Under the pieces are notes generated by a model. It was not told the origin of the DNA, searched no databases, and saw nothing but the letters and a program-made list of their open reading frames with translations. A stretch of 64,000 nt of DNA from Streptomyces sp. M41(2017) (lineage in GTDB: Bacteria; Actinomycetota; Actinomycetes; Streptomycetales; Streptomycetaceae): positions 1 to 64,000 of the forward strand of contig NZ_MWFK01000001.1 in the NCBI RefSeq assembly GCF_002078175.1, given 5' to 3'. Both the position numbers and the translations under genes were made by a program. Shown here piece by piece: positions 39,983 through 49,908 of the stretch (positions within the stretch are counted from its first letter, which is position 1; each line of letters begins with the position of its first letter).

Positions 39983-41083
39983 TCAGCTCTTCTTGGCCGA
40001 CCCGGCCTCGTCCCGGGACGCGGCCGACGACGCGGACGGGGCGTCGGACGCCTCGTCGGGCTCCCTCCGAGCCGCGGACGCCTCGGCGTCGGTGGGCTCC
40101 GCGGAACCGGCGGAGTCCTCGGCGGCGGGCTTGTCGAGGCCGACCGACGGGGCGTCGTCCGCGTCCTTGCCGTCGGCCTTCTCGGCGTTCTCCGCGTCCG
40201 TCCCGGTCTCGCCGTCCGCTCCGGCAGAGGGCGTCGACGTGTCGGCGTCGGAGGGGGCGTCCGGACCGGCGCCGGGCTCCACGACCGCCTCGCGGCCCGG
40301 ACGCATCCGGGACGAGAGCACGATGTACAGCACCGCGAGGAGGAAGACGCCGATCGCGGTCCAGTCGTTGAGACGCAGGCCCAGGATGTGGTGGGCGTCG
40401 TCGACGCGCATGTACTCGATCCAGAACCGGCCCACGCAGTACGCGGCGACGTACAGCGCGAAGGCGCGTCCGTGGCCGAGCGTGAAGCGGCGGTCGGCCC
40501 AGATGACCAGCAGGCCGACGCCGATGCACCACAGCGACTCGTACAGGAACGTCGGGTGGTAGTAGCCGGGGACGCGGCCGTCCGTGGAGGACGTGATGTG
40601 CAGCGCCCACGGGAGGTCCGTCGCCCGGCCGTACAGCTCCTGGTTGAACCAGTTGCCCCAGCGCCCGGCCGCCTGCGCGAAGGCGATACCGGGGGCGACG
40701 GCGTCGGCCCACGCGGGCAGCGGGATGCCCCGGCGGCGACAGCCGATCCAGGCGCCCACCGCGCCGAGCGCGATCGCGCCCCAGATGCCGAGGCCGCCCT
40801 CCCAGATCTTGAAGGCGTCCACCCAGTCACGGCCGGCGCTGAAGTACAGCTCGTAGTCCGTGATCACGTGGTAGAGACGCCCGCCGACGAGGCCGAACGG
40901 CACGGCCCAGACCGCGATGTCCGCCACCGTGCCGGTCCGCCCGCCCCGGGCGATCCAGCGCCGGTTGCCGAGCCAGACGGCGAGGAAGACGCCGATGATG
41001 ATGCAGAACGCGTAGCCGCGCAGCGGAATGGGGCCGAGGTGCAGCACACCGCGCGACGGGCTGGGGATGAAGGCAAGTTCCAT
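39983..41083 (-). CDS. lgt: Prolipoprotein diacylglyceryl transferase
   Basis: 366-residue integral membrane enzyme attaching diacylglycerol to the lipobox cysteine. Seven helices; signature GRWGNWFNQELYGRATDLPW and GYYHPTFLYES, with GGRLYHVITDYE earlier. The last ~90 residues are a hydrophilic tail rich in Asp, Glu, Ala and Ser that has no counterpart in the E. coli enzyme and is probably disordered cytoplasmic. ATG at 41083; the ORF could extend upstream but the MELAFIPSPSRG start is typical. Confidence 0.93.
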   Translation of the reverse strand: MELAFIPSPSRGVLHLGPIPLRGYAFCIIIGVFLAVWLGNRRWIARGGRTGTVADIAVWAVPFGLVGGRLYHVITDYELYFSAGRDWVDAFKIWEGGLGIWGAIALGAVGAWIGCRRRGIPLPAWADAVAPGIAFAQAAGRWGNWFNQELYGRATDLPWALHITSSTDGRVPGYYHPTFLYESLWCIGVGLLVIWADRRFTLGHGRAFALYVAAYCVGRFWIEYMRVDDAHHILGLRLNDWTAIGVFLLAVLYIVLSSRMRPGREAVVEPGAGPDAPSDADTSTPSAGADGETGTDAENAEKADGKDADDAPSVGLDKPAAEDSAGSAEPTDAEASAARREPDEASDAPSASSAASRDEAGSAKKS

Positions 41084-41226
41084 GGCAGGGTCGACGCTAC
41101 CGTGCCGGACGCCGCCGACGGCGGGCAGCCCTGCAACGGGTCCATAACGTGCTGTGACCCAGGAGCCCCCGGCGGTGCTGCCCCGGCCCGTCCGACAGGC
41201 CGGGGCCACCTGGGCCGAGGGACGGC

Positions 41227-42003
41227 TCAGCCCTTGTTCTCGGCCTCGACCATCTGCTTCAGCTTGGCAGGGGTCATCGACTGGTCCGCGTAGATGTTCT
41301 TGCCGCCGAGGAGCACCGTCGGCGTGCCGTTGAAGCCGCTGCTCTGGAACGCGGCGTTCGACTTCGTGACCCAGCTGTCGTGCGTCCCGTCGTTCACACA
41401 CTTCTGGAACGCGGGGGTGTCCAGGCCGTCGACCTTGCCGGCGAGCTCGATGAGCTTGGCGTTGTCGGCGAAGGTGTCCTCGGTCTCCTGGGGCTGGTTC
41501 TCGTAGAGCACGTCGTGGTACGCGCTGAACTTTCCGGCGTCCTGGGCGCAGGCCGCGGCGTTCGCCGCCTGGCGGGAGCCGCTTCCTCCCATGTTCCCGT
41601 CGATCAGCGTGACGAGGTGGTACTCCACCTTGAGCTGACCGGCGTCGACCAGCTCGTGGATGGTCGGGCGGTACGTCGTCTCGAAGGCCTGGCAGGCCGG
41701 GCAGCGGAAGTCCTCCCAGACCGTGAGGGTCGACTTGGCGCCGTCCTTGCCGACGGGGATGGCGAGACTGTCCTTGCCGGTGGCGCCCGAGGGCGTCACG
41801 ACCGGGCCCGCGGCGTCGCTCTTCTTGTCCTTGCCCGAGTTGGCGGCGACCACGCCGATCACGGCCGCCAGACCCAGCACGCAGACCACCGAGGCCCCCA
41901 CGATCAGCGCGCGCCGGCGCTTCTCCGAGGTCTTCTGCTTCTCTCGCTCCGCCGCCATCCGCTCGCGGGCGCTGCGCTTTCCGTCACGGTTCTTCTCGCT
42001 CAC
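41227..42003 (-). CDS. Membrane-anchored DsbA-like thiol oxidoreductase
   Basis: 258-residue protein with a basic N-terminus, one signal-anchor helix (ALIVGASVVCVLGLAAVIGV, ~residues 32-51) and an extracytoplasmic thioredoxin domain of DsbA type. Active site Cys101-Pro-Ala-Cys104 in WEDFRCPACQAF and a cis-Pro loop at NGTPTVLLGG. Expected to form disulfides in exported proteins. The GTG start leaves the charged SEKNRDGKRSARERM segment; it is 103 bp after trpA and 143 bp before lgt. Confidence 0.88.
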   Translation of the reverse strand: MSEKNRDGKRSARERMAAEREKQKTSEKRRRALIVGASVVCVLGLAAVIGVVAANSGKDKKSDAAGPVVTPSGATGKDSLAIPVGKDGAKSTLTVWEDFRCPACQAFETTYRPTIHELVDAGQLKVEYHLVTLIDGNMGGSGSRQAANAAACAQDAGKFSAYHDVLYENQPQETEDTFADNAKLIELAGKVDGLDTPAFQKCVNDGTHDSWVTKSNAAFQSSGFNGTPTVLLGGKNIYADQSMTPAKLKQMVEAENKG

Positions 42004-42106
42004 ATCCGGCAGAACGAACCGGGGAGGCGCAGCGCGCCTCCCCGGTCCAAGGTCCACCCGTTCGAGTGAGCGTATTGTCCGTTACGTACGGACACGCTCT
42101 CCGGCG

Positions 42107-42922
42107 TCACGCCGTTTCGCGCACGCCCTTCGCGAGGTCGCCCGCGAGCGCGCGGACGGCGTCGAGACCGGCCGCCTCGTCCGGGGCGTCCAGCATCAGC
42201 TTCACGAACGCGGAGCCGACGATCACGCCGTCGGCGAAGCCGGCCACCTCGGCGGCCTGGGTGGCGTTCGAGACGCCGAGGCCGACGCAGACGGGCAGGT
42301 CGGTGGTCGCCTTGGTGCGCGCGACCAGTTCCTGGGCCTGCGCCCCGACCGAGGCGCGCGTTCCGGTGACGCCCATCAGCGAGGCCGCGTAGACGAAGCC
42401 GCTGCCCGCCGCGGTGATCTCGGCGAGCCGGGCGTCCTTGCTGCTGGGCGCGACGACGAAGACGGTCGCGAGGCCGTGCTTCTCGGCGTGCTCCCTCCAC
42501 AGGGCCGACTCCTGCACGGGCAGGTCGGGCAGGATGCAGCCCGCGCCGCCCGCCTCGGCGAGCTCGGCGGTGAACCGCTCGACGCCGTAGCGGTCGATGG
42601 GGTTCCAGTACGTCATGACGAGGACCGGCCTGCCGGTGGCCGCGAAGGCCTCCCGGACCGTCCGCATCACGTCCGCGATCTTGAGGCCGCCGCGCAGGGC
42701 GATGTCGTCGGCGGTCTGGATGACGGGCCCGTCGAGGACGGGGTCGCTGTGCGGCAGCCCGACCTCGACGATGTCGGCGCCGCCCTCGAAGACGGCCTTG
42801 ACGGCGGAGATCCCGCCGTCGACGGTCGGGAACCCGGCCGGCAGGTAGGCGATGAGGGCGGACCGGCCCTCAGCCTTCGCGGCGGCGAGCGTGTCGCTCA
42901 ACAGCTGGATGTTGCCGCTCAC
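42107..42922 (-). CDS. trpA: Tryptophan synthase alpha subunit
   Basis: 271-residue TIM-barrel splitting indole-3-glycerol phosphate to indole, which is channelled to TrpB. Catalytic Glu in [15 protein letters not shown] and Asp in [21 protein letters not shown] and [10 protein letters not shown] form the phosphate site. GTG start overlaps the trpB stop by 4 bp. Confidence 0.97.
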   Translation of the reverse strand: MSGNIQLLSDTLAAAKAEGRSALIAYLPAGFPTVDGGISAVKAVFEGGADIVEVGLPHSDPVLDGPVIQTADDIALRGGLKIADVMRTVREAFAATGRPVLVMTYWNPIDRYGVERFTAELAEAGGAGCILPDLPVQESALWREHAEKHGLATVFVVAPSSKDARLAEITAAGSGFVYAASLMGVTGTRASVGAQAQELVARTKATTDLPVCVGLGVSNATQAAEVAGFADGVIVGSAFVKLMLDAPDEAAGLDAVRALAGDLAKGVRETA

Positions 42923-44211
42923 TTGGCGTCCCCCTCGATCTCCGCGTGCTCGCCCTCGGCGTCCGCCGGGACGACGGCGTCGGCCCCGGTCTCGTACAGG
43001 CCGAAGTAGCGGGCGGCCGTGTCCATGTCCTTGTCGCCGCGCCCGGACAGGTTGACGACGATCAGCCCGTCCTTGCCCAGCTCCTTGCCGACCTCCAGGG
43101 CCCCGGCGAGGGCGTGGGCGCTCTCGATGGCCGGGATGATGCCCTCCGTGCGGGAGAGCAGCCGCAGGGCCTGCATCGCCGCGTCGTCGGTGACCGCGCG
43201 GTACTCGCCGCGGCCGCTGTCCTTGAGGTGGGCGTGCTCGGGGCCGATGCCGGGGTAGTCGAGTCCGGCCGAGATCGAGTAGGGCTCGGTGATCTGGCCC
43301 TCCTCGTCCTGGAGGACGTACGACCGCGATCCGTGCAGGATGCCGGGCTCGCCGGCGGTCAGCGTCGCCGCGTGCTCGCCGGTCTCCACGCCGTGCCCGG
43401 CCGGTTCGCAGCCGATCAGGCGGACGTCGCTGTCGGGGATGAAGGCATGGAAGAGGCCGATGGCGTTCGAGCCGCCGCCGACACAGGCGACGGCGGCGTC
43501 GGGCAGCCGTCCGGCGCGCTCCAGGATCTGCCGGCGGGCCTCGACGCCGATGACGCGGTGGAAGTCGCGGACCATGGCGGGGAAGGGGTGCGGGCCCGCC
43601 ACCGTGCCGAAGAGGTAGTGGGTGCGGTCGACGTTGGCGACCCAGTCGCGGAACGCCTCGTTGATGGCGTCCTTGAGGGTGCGCGAGCCGGACTTCACGG
43701 CGATGACCTCGGCGCCGAGCATCCGCATCCGGGCCACGTTCAGCGCCTGGCGCTGGGTGTCGATCTCGCCCATGTAGATGGTGCATTCGAGGCCGAACAG
43801 CGCGCAGGCGGTGGCCGTGGCGACGCCGTGCTGGCCGGCGCCGGTCTCCGCGATGACGCGGGTCTTGCCCATGCGCTTGGTGAGCAGGGCCTGGCCGAGC
43901 ACGTTGTTGATCTTGTGCGAGCCGGTGTGGTTGAGGTCCTCGCGCTTGAGGAAGACGCGTGCGCCGCCCGCGTGTTCGGCGAAGCGCGGCACCTCCGTGA
44001 GGGAGCTGGGGCGTCCGGTGTAGTGGACGAGCAGGTCGTCGAGTTCGCGGGCGAACTCGGGGTCGGACTTCGCCTTGTCGTACTCGACGGCGACCTCGTC
44101 CACGGCGGCGACCAGCGCCTCCGGGATGAACTTGCCGCCGAACGCGCCGAAGTAGCCCTCGGCGGTGGGGACTTGACCCTCGGGGTCGGGAATGAAGAAC
44201 TCGCTGGGCAT
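42919..44211 (-). CDS. trpB: Tryptophan synthase beta subunit
   Basis: 430-residue PLP enzyme joining indole and serine. PLP Lys100 is in [16 protein letters not shown]; the phosphate loop is [32 protein letters not shown] gives the catalytic Glu. C-terminal [11 protein letters not shown] is followed by a ~27-residue acidic tail. The ATG follows a weak site after a ~200-bp gap holding a hairpin. Confidence 0.97.
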   Translation of the reverse strand: MPSEFFIPDPEGQVPTAEGYFGAFGGKFIPEALVAAVDEVAVEYDKAKSDPEFARELDDLLVHYTGRPSSLTEVPRFAEHAGGARVFLKREDLNHTGSHKINNVLGQALLTKRMGKTRVIAETGAGQHGVATATACALFGLECTIYMGEIDTQRQALNVARMRMLGAEVIAVKSGSRTLKDAINEAFRDWVANVDRTHYLFGTVAGPHPFPAMVRDFHRVIGVEARRQILERAGRLPDAAVACVGGGSNAIGLFHAFIPDSDVRLIGCEPAGHGVETGEHAATLTAGEPGILHGSRSYVLQDEEGQITEPYSISAGLDYPGIGPEHAHLKDSGRGEYRAVTDDAAMQALRLLSRTEGIIPAIESAHALAGALEVGKELGKDGLIVVNLSGRGDKDMDTAARYFGLYETGADAVVPADAEGEHAEIEGDAK

Positions 44212-44290
44212 GCGGTTACCTCGCAGGGGCGACAGCCCCGGTTACGGGTCGGACAGGGGTCACGGCAGCCGGACGCACCCGCGCTCCGCC

Positions 44291-44314
44291 GTCACCGACG
44301 TGCTCGTCGGTGAC
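44291..44314. other. Inverted repeat in the trpB leader
   Basis: GTCACCGACG and CGTCGGTGAC are perfect 10-bp arms around 4 nt, about 80 bp upstream of trpB. In RNA it would form a hairpin between the trpM candidate and trpB; it may be a partial terminator or processing site. Confidence 0.5.
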
Positions 44315-44414
44315 ACCGTCGCCCCGCCGCGTGCCCCTCCGGACCGCGACGGACGTGCTGTCACGGGAACGGGGGGTGCGGTACCGGCCGGTCCCCCCGG
44401 AGGAAGAACCGTGT

Positions 44415-44645
44415 TCAGGCCGCCTGTGAGGTGGGGCCGGCCGGACGGGACGGGAGCGCGCGTACGCGCCCGGGCCATCGCATGCCGTTGACCTGACCCG
44501 GCTCGTCGCCGATGACGTAGCGGACGCGGCGTCCGTGGACGCGGCGGGCGGGGGCCCGGCAGCCGCGCGGACGGCAGCCGCGGGCCAGCCGCGCGTAGGG
44601 ATCGCGGGCCGAGGAGGCGGCGGGGAGCGCCGCGCCGGACGGCAC
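44415..44645 (-). CDS. trpM: TrpM-like tryptophan biosynthesis modulator (start uncertain)
   Basis: Small basic protein with the core RLARGCRPRGCRAPARRVHG then VRYVIGDEPGQVNGMRW. S. coelicolor has TrpM, a small modulator of tryptophan biosynthesis, at the same place between trpC and trpB; family assignment is from position plus my recollection of the core. I give the shorter start, a GTG at 44645 (76 residues), but no start has a good ribosome site. The frame stays open to a GTG at 44867, 8 nt after trpC (150 residues), though that N-terminus is low-complexity. Confidence 0.55.
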   Translation of the reverse strand: MPSGAALPAASSARDPYARLARGCRPRGCRAPARRVHGRRVRYVIGDEPGQVNGMRWPGRVRALPSRPAGPTSQAA

Positions 44646-44874
44646 GAAGGGCCGCCCGGCCCGGGAGCGGCCGGCGAGGTCGAGGGGCCCGTCCGGCGCG
44701 GCGGACGGGACGGAGTCCGCGTCGTCCGTGCACGGTAGGGGCGATCCGGCGCGGGACCGGAGGAGATCGCCGGACCGGTCCGGCAGGGCCGACCCCGCGC
44801 GCGCCGGTACACCGTCGGGGCGGGAGCCCGGACGGGGTACGGCGGCGGCGAGGGTCGGGGTGGTCACCGGCGGG

Positions 44875-45684
44875 TCAGTCCCGTCCGTGCCGCAGCGCCG
44901 GGTGGGCACCGGCGGCGACGAGGTCGGAGACGGCGGTCTTCGGGTCGCGGCCGGTGACGAGGGACTCGCCGACGAGGACGGCGTCGGCGCCCGCGTTGGC
45001 GTACGCGATGAGGTCGTGCGGGCCGCGGACACCGGACTCGGCGATCTTGACGAGGTCGTCCGGGATCTCGGGGGCGACGCGCTCGAAGGTGGTGCGGTCG
45101 ACCTTCAGCGTCTTGAGGTTGCGCGCGTTGACACCGATGATCTTCGCTCCGGCGTCCACCGCCCGCTCGACCTCGTCCTCGTCGTGCACCTCGACGATCG
45201 GCGTGAGCCCGATGGACCCGGCGCGCTCGATGAGGGACTCCAGGGCGGGCTGGTCGAGGGCCGCGACGATGAGCAGCGCCAGGTCGGCGCCGTACGCGCG
45301 GGCCTCCCAGAGCTGGTACGACGTGACGATGAAGTCCTTGCGCAGGACCGGGACGTCCACGCGGGCGCGGACGGCCTCCAGGTCGGCGAGCGAACCGCCG
45401 AAGCGGCGCTGTTCGGTGAGGACGGAGATGACGGCCGCGCCGCCCGCCTCGTAGTCGGCCGCCAGGGCCGCCGGGTCGGCGATCGCGGCGAGCGCGCCCT
45501 TGGAGGGGCTGGACCGCTTGACCTCGCAGATGACCTTGACGCCGTCACCTCGCAGGGCGGCGACGCCGTCCTTGGCCGCGGGAGCCTTCGCCGCGCGCTC
45601 CTTGAGCTCGTCGAGGCTGACGCGCGCCTGCCGCTCCGCGAGGTCGGCACGGACTCCGTCGATGATCTCGTCGAGCACACTCAC
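44875..45684 (-). CDS. trpC: Indole-3-glycerol phosphate synthase
   Basis: 269-residue TIM-barrel enzyme making indole-3-glycerol phosphate from CdRP. Catalytic Lys/Glu are in [13 protein letters not shown] and [20 protein letters not shown]; the phosphate site is [15 protein letters not shown] and [12 protein letters not shown] chose the GTG at 45684 (start [10 protein letters not shown]), with AAGGGGG 12 nt upstream; the frame remains open upstream but does not resemble the family. 165 bp separate it from the DUF2752 gene. Confidence 0.96.
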   Translation of the reverse strand: MSVLDEIIDGVRADLAERQARVSLDELKERAAKAPAAKDGVAALRGDGVKVICEVKRSSPSKGALAAIADPAALAADYEAGGAAVISVLTEQRRFGGSLADLEAVRARVDVPVLRKDFIVTSYQLWEARAYGADLALLIVAALDQPALESLIERAGSIGLTPIVEVHDEDEVERAVDAGAKIIGVNARNLKTLKVDRTTFERVAPEIPDDLVKIAESGVRGPHDLIAYANAGADAVLVGESLVTGRDPKTAVSDLVAAGAHPALRHGRD

Positions 45685-45849
45685 GCGAGCGGCCCCCTTC
45701 CCTGCGGTGGACGGTTGAAGCGGTGGAGCAGTCGACCCGGGTTCACCGTCGCTGACGGAAAAGTGGGTCACTGCGATGGTATCCGGAGGAAGGCGTAGCC
45801 CTCGCATCCGGTTGACGCCGGTCCCACTACCTGGACATTTGTCATTTGA

Positions 45850-46413
45850 TCAAGGATGCAACCAGCCGCCGAAGGGCAGGTTCCGGACAACCGTGAAGAC
45901 CAGCACCAACGCGCCCACGCTCCACAGGTGGACCGGTCCGAGGTCGAGCCGGGTGGGCCGGCCGCGCACGACACGGATCACCCAGAAGGCCCACACGGCG
46001 GCGAAGACGACATAGCCGGCGACGGCGAGCGCGTTGTCCGTGAGCGCGGCGGCGATGTCTCCGTGGACGAAGGCGTGCGCGCTGCGCAGACCGCCGCAGC
46101 CGGGGCAGTACACGCCGGTGAGGCGCAGCAGCGGGCAGACCGGGTAGTGGCCCGGCTGGTTGGGGTCGACGGCCCCGACGTAGGCGAAGGCGCCGACGAC
46201 GGCCGCGAGCATCCCCGCCGGGACGGCGAGTCGCCGCAGGACCGCGCCGGTGCCCGCCCCCGTCGAAGGGCCTGCGGGGGCCGCCGGGGCCGGAGCGGGG
46301 ACGGTGTGCGCCGGCGCGGCAGGACCGGTGTGCGGCTTGGTGCCGGACGTGCTCCGGGGTGCGGGGCTCCCGGTCTGCGTCACCCTCTGGGATTCGGCGT
46401 TCACCCGACGCAT
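45850..46413 (-). CDS. DUF2752 membrane protein
   Basis: 187 residues. A Pro/Ala-rich cytoplasmic N-terminus (~60 residues) precedes three or four helices with the family signature CPLLRLTGVYCPGCGGLRSA. The paired cysteines (CP, CPGCG) may bind metal or form a disulfide; function unknown. It sits in the trp locus between trpC and the HGxxPAAW gene, downstream of a terminator. The ATG at 46413 is one of two near starts. Confidence 0.82.
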   Translation of the reverse strand: MRRVNAESQRVTQTGSPAPRSTSGTKPHTGPAAPAHTVPAPAPAAPAGPSTGAGTGAVLRRLAVPAGMLAAVVGAFAYVGAVDPNQPGHYPVCPLLRLTGVYCPGCGGLRSAHAFVHGDIAAALTDNALAVAGYVVFAAVWAFWVIRVVRGRPTRLDLGPVHLWSVGALVLVFTVVRNLPFGGWLHP

Positions 46414-46450
46414 TCTGCCCCGCGCGCGGGGCGGACGCTCGCCCGGTACG

Positions 46451-46490
46451 CGAAAGGCGGCCCCGGCGGATGTGCCGGGACCGCCTTTCG
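46451..46490. terminator. Terminator after the HGxxPAAW gene
   Basis: CGAAAGGCGGcCCCGGC and GCCGGGaCCGCCTTTCG pair over 17 positions with one mismatch and a 6-nt loop, 17 bp after the gene's stop. Confidence 0.75.
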
Positions 46491-46507
46491 GCGAAGACCT
46501 TCGCGGA

Positions 46508-46753
46508 TCAGGCGTCGGCGCTCGCGGTCTCCCGGGCGCGCGCGACCTGCGGGGAGGAGGTCTTCGGCTGGCCCAGGCCCATGCTCCGCATGACCATGCC
46601 GACGACACCACCGAGGGCGACGACGACCAGACCGGCCCAGAAGCCCAGCGGGTCGGCCATCACCATGAAGGCACCCGAGATGCAGAAACCGATGAAGGCG
46701 ATGATGACACCGGTCCAGGCGGCCGGGGTGTGACCGTGGCTGCTGCCCGCCAT
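46508..46753 (-). CDS. HGxxPAAW-motif small membrane protein
   Basis: 81-residue protein of the actinobacterial HGxxPAAW family: HGHTPAAWTG at residues 7-16, then two helices (VIIAFIGFCISGAFMVMA and FWAGLVVVALGGVVGMVM) and a short hydrophilic C-terminus. GAGGAG is 7 nt before the ATG. Function unknown; its place in the trp locus is conserved in my recollection of Streptomyces. Confidence 0.85.
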   Translation of the reverse strand: MAGSSHGHTPAAWTGVIIAFIGFCISGAFMVMADPLGFWAGLVVVALGGVVGMVMRSMGLGQPKTSSPQVARARETASADA

Positions 46754-46934
46754 GACTTGCTCCTCGTTGCTGTGTGCGTGTGTGAGTCGGACGCTCACCG
46801 TCCATTGTCCCGTACGGACGGGTCTGCCGTGAGCCGGGGGTGGCCGCTCGCGCGCCGGTCCGGACAGGTCGGGACGTGCGGCCCGGGGCGTGGGACCCGG
46901 CGGGGCGGGGACGCAGGTCCTGCCGGGGCGGGTC

Positions 46935-47588
46935 TCAGGTCCCGGCGGGGTCGGGGCCGGTCGGGTCCTCGCCGCGGTCCAGGGCCTTCCAGAGGTCCTC
47001 GGGGCGGTCCGGGTCCACCGGCTTCGTCCTGCGGGGCCGGGGGGCGCCGTCGCGCTCGTAGCGGCCGGACATGGCGGGCCACAGCCGGCCGTAGCGCACG
47101 GCGAGCAGGCCGGCCAGCAGGATCAGCGCGCCGCCCGCCGCGGCCACGTACGGCCAGGCGGTGTGGCTGAGTCCGACCGCGGTGGCGGCGGTGTTGCCGG
47201 AGGCGGCGGCGGCCTGTTCGTCGAGGGCCGAGCTGTCGCCCGCGCCGAGGACGGCCGCCACGACCGTGCCCGCGCCGGAGAGGGCGAGCAGCACGGAGAC
47301 CAGCAGGCGGCCGGAGCGGCGGACGGCGAAGACGGCGACGAGCGCGGCGAGGCCGACTATCGCGAGCGCCGCGGGCACACCCGTGACGTCGCTGCCCTTG
47401 GCGGTCAGCGGAAAGGCGCCGCCGGCCACGGTCGCGGTCCCCTCCGCCCAGCTCTGCCGGGTGGACAGCAGGGCCACGGCCGCGCCGAGCGCACCGCTCA
47501 GCAGGGCCACGCCAAGGCTGCGGCGGCCGGACCGGGAGGGTCCGGCGGCTTCGGATCGGGGGTGAGGTACAGCAGTCACGTACTCCAC
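46935..47588 (-). CDS. Trp-locus membrane protein, TIGR02234 family
   Basis: 217-residue protein with about four hydrophobic helices, including SLGVALLSGALGAAVALL and GVPAALAIVGLAALVAVFAV, and a charged C-terminus (YERDGAPRPRRTKPVDPDRP). It matches the family annotated as tryptophan-biosynthesis-associated membrane proteins by position; the function is unknown. GTG at 47588 or 47579 are both possible. It is 265 bp downstream of trpE with no clear promoter in the gap. Confidence 0.83.
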   Translation of the reverse strand: MEYVTAVPHPRSEAAGPSRSGRRSLGVALLSGALGAAVALLSTRQSWAEGTATVAGGAFPLTAKGSDVTGVPAALAIVGLAALVAVFAVRRSGRLLVSVLLALSGAGTVVAAVLGAGDSSALDEQAAAASGNTAATAVGLSHTAWPYVAAAGGALILLAGLLAVRYGRLWPAMSGRYERDGAPRPRRTKPVDPDRPEDLWKALDRGEDPTGPDPAGT

Positions 47589-47853
47589 TATCGCCTGAAC
47601 CCCGGGCGAACCGTCACCCGGGGCACACGTGACCCTCGTCCTATTGCCCGCACCGGCCCGGCCGCGCCCCCGGCCGGACGTCCTTCAACTGCCCGCCGCC
47701 CGACCGCTCCAGGGGGCCGGTCCGGGCGCGCGAGGGGCACCGCCGGGTGGGCCCGTCCCCCCGTTCGCCGGGGGTGACGACCGCGGCGCCCGGCCTGCGT
47801 GACGCCCTCGGCTCGGCCCTCCGGGCCCCGGGGGCTGAGCCCGGCCGCGGGGG

Positions 47854-49341
47854 TCAGGTGCCGAGGCGGTTCGCCGTGTGGACTGCCCTCAGTACCGCCG
47901 CCGCCTTGTTGCGGCACTCCTCGTCCTCCGCCTCCGGGACCGAGTCGGCGACGATGCCGGCGCCCGCCTGGACGTACGCCGTGCCGTCGCGCAGCAGGGC
48001 CGTGCGGATGGCGATGGCGGTGTCGGAGTCGCCCGCGAAGTCCAGGTAGCCGACACAGCCGCCGTACAACCCGCGCCGGGAGGGCTCCAGTTCGTCGATG
48101 ATCTGCATCGCGCGCGGCTTGGGCGCGCCGGAGAGGGTGCCGGCGGGGAAGCAGGCGGTGAGCACGTCGAACGCGGTGCGGCCGGCGGCGACGCGGCCGG
48201 TCACCGTGGACACGATGTGCATGACGTGCGAGTACCGCTCGATGGACATGAAGTCGACGACCTCGACGGAGCCCGGCTCGCAGACCCGTCCCAGGTCGTT
48301 GCGTCCGAGGTCGACGAGCATGAGGTGCTCGGCGCGCTCCTTGGGATCGGCGATCAGCTCGTCGGCGAGGGCCTGGTCCTCCTGGACGGTGGCGCCGCGC
48401 GGCCGGGTGCCCGCGATGGGGTGCACCATCGTCTGCCCGTCCTCGACCTTGACGAGGGCCTCCGGGGAGGATCCGACGACGTCGAATCCGTCGAAGCGGA
48501 ACAGGTACATGTACGGGGACGGGTTGGTCGCCCGCAGCACGCGGTAGACGTCCAACGCGCTGGCCGTGCAGGGCGTTTCGAAGCGCTGGGAGGGGACGAC
48601 CTGGAAGGCTTCGCCGGCCCGGATGCGCTCCTTGACGTCCTCGACGGCCGCCCGGAAGTCGGGGCCGCCCCAGAGCGCGGTGTACTCCGGCAGTTCCGAG
48701 GGCGGGAGCGCGGCGGGCGGCTGGGAGACCGCGCGCGAGAGGTCGGCCTCCATGGCGTCGAGGCGGGCGACCGCGTCGGCGTAGGCCTCGTCGACACCCG
48801 TGTCGAGGTCGTTGTGGTTGATCGCGTTGGCGATGAGCTGGACCGAGCCGTCCCAGTGGTCGAGGACGGCCAGGTCGCTGGTGAGCAGCATGGTCAGCTC
48901 GGGCAGCTTCAGGTCGTCGCGTTCGCCGGGGCCGATCTTCTCCAGGCGGCGCACGATGTCGTAGCCCAGATAGCCGACCATGCCGCCGGTGAACGGGGGC
49001 AGGCCCTCGCCGTGCGGGGTGTGCAGCGCCTGGATGGTGGCGCGCAGGGCGACGAGCGGGTCACCGTCCACGGGCACGCCGACCGGCGGGGTGCCGAGCC
49101 AGTGCGCCTGTCCGTCCCGCTCCGTGAGGGTCGCGGCGGAGCGGACGCCGACGAAGGAGTAGCGGGACCAGGACAGGGAGGTGCGGCCGTTCTCGGCGGA
49201 TTCGAGCAGGAACGTGCCGGGGCGCTCGGCGGCCAGCTTGCGGTAGAGCGCGACCGGCGTGTCGCCGTCCGCGAGCAGCTTGCGGCTGACGGGGATGACA
49301 CGGCGGTCGGTGGCCAGCTTGCGGAACGTCTCGAGGTCCAT
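47854..49341 (-). CDS. trpE: Anthranilate synthase component I
   Basis: 495-residue enzyme making anthranilate from chorismate with ammonia from TrpG, which is not in this window. The feedback motif is LLES (residues ~45-48) in [10 protein letters not shown]; the C-terminal synthase domain has [37 protein letters not shown] and [15 protein letters not shown]. The ATG is 11 bp after hisI, so the two are probably co-transcribed and no Trp-codon leader peptide fits between them. Confidence 0.96.
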   Translation of the reverse strand: MDLETFRKLATDRRVIPVSRKLLADGDTPVALYRKLAAERPGTFLLESAENGRTSLSWSRYSFVGVRSAATLTERDGQAHWLGTPPVGVPVDGDPLVALRATIQALHTPHGEGLPPFTGGMVGYLGYDIVRRLEKIGPGERDDLKLPELTMLLTSDLAVLDHWDGSVQLIANAINHNDLDTGVDEAYADAVARLDAMEADLSRAVSQPPAALPPSELPEYTALWGGPDFRAAVEDVKERIRAGEAFQVVPSQRFETPCTASALDVYRVLRATNPSPYMYLFRFDGFDVVGSSPEALVKVEDGQTMVHPIAGTRPRGATVQEDQALADELIADPKERAEHLMLVDLGRNDLGRVCEPGSVEVVDFMSIERYSHVMHIVSTVTGRVAAGRTAFDVLTACFPAGTLSGAPKPRAMQIIDELEPSRRGLYGGCVGYLDFAGDSDTAIAIRTALLRDGTAYVQAGAGIVADSVPEAEDEECRNKAAAVLRAVHTANRLGT

Positions 49342-49352
49342 GGCGGCTGACC

Positions 49353-49766
49353 TTACTGATTCCGCGCGGGTGCACCGGAATCGGCGCCCCCGGGTGCGGT
49401 CCCGGCGTCCTTCAGCAGCACGTCGGCGTCGAAGCAGGTGCGGTCGCCGGTGTGGCAGGCGGCACCCACCTGGTCGACACGCACCAGGACGGTGTCCGCG
49501 TCGCAGTCCAGGGACACGGACTTCACGTGCTGGACGTGGCCGGAGGTGTCGCCCTTCACCCAGTACTCCTGGCGGCTGCGCGACCAGTAGGTGCAGCGAC
49601 CCGTGGTGAGGGTGCGATGCAGCGCCTCGTCGTCCATCCAGCCGAGCATCAGCACCTCACCGGTGTCGTACTGCTGGGCGATGGCGGGGACGAGTCCGTC
49701 GGCGCCGCGCTTGAGGCGGGCGGCGATCTCGGGGTCGAGGCTGCTGGGCGGAGGCGTGCTGGTCAT
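49353..49766 (-). CDS. hisI: Phosphoribosyl-AMP cyclohydrolase
   Basis: 137-residue zinc enzyme opening the purine ring in histidine synthesis. Conserved [33 protein letters not shown] and metal-binding [13 protein letters not shown]...[12 protein letters not shown]. The ATG at 49766 lies 7 nt after a CACAAT -10-like hexamer, so the message may be leaderless; an ATG three codons upstream would overlap that hexamer. It is separated from the other his genes by an accessory segment and co-transcribed with trpE. Confidence 0.94.
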   Translation of the reverse strand: MTSTPPPSSLDPEIAARLKRGADGLVPAIAQQYDTGEVLMLGWMDDEALHRTLTTGRCTYWSRSRQEYWVKGDTSGHVQHVKSVSLDCDADTVLVRVDQVGAACHTGDRTCFDADVLLKDAGTAPGGADSGAPARNQ

Positions 49767-49773
49767 GCGTGCC

Positions 49774-49779
49774 ATTGTG
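49774..49779 (-). promoter_or_regulatory. -10-like element of hisI-trpE
   Basis: CACAAT on the minus strand ends 7 nt before the ATG of hisI; no ribosome site is seen. No clear -35. Confidence 0.35.
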
Positions 49780-49895
49780 CCGCGCCCGGCGGACGGACCC
49801 GTCCGTTGTCCACAGGCCGGACCTGATGGCCGTCCCCGGGGCGGCCCTGGCCGGATCCGCCCTGTCCTCCACTGGGCGGACCGGCTACCCGGTCG

Positions 49896-49901
49896 TAGGC
49901 T
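49896..49901 (+). promoter_or_regulatory. -10-like element of the TIGR03085 gene
   Basis: TAGGCT ends 7 nt before the ATG at 49909 and no Shine-Dalgarno is present, consistent with leaderless expression. Confidence 0.4.
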
Positions 49902-49908
49902 GGCTGGC

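Noticed and set aside
45685..45849. trp attenuator with leader peptide before trpC
   Set aside because: I found no short frame with tandem Trp codons followed by alternative hairpins.
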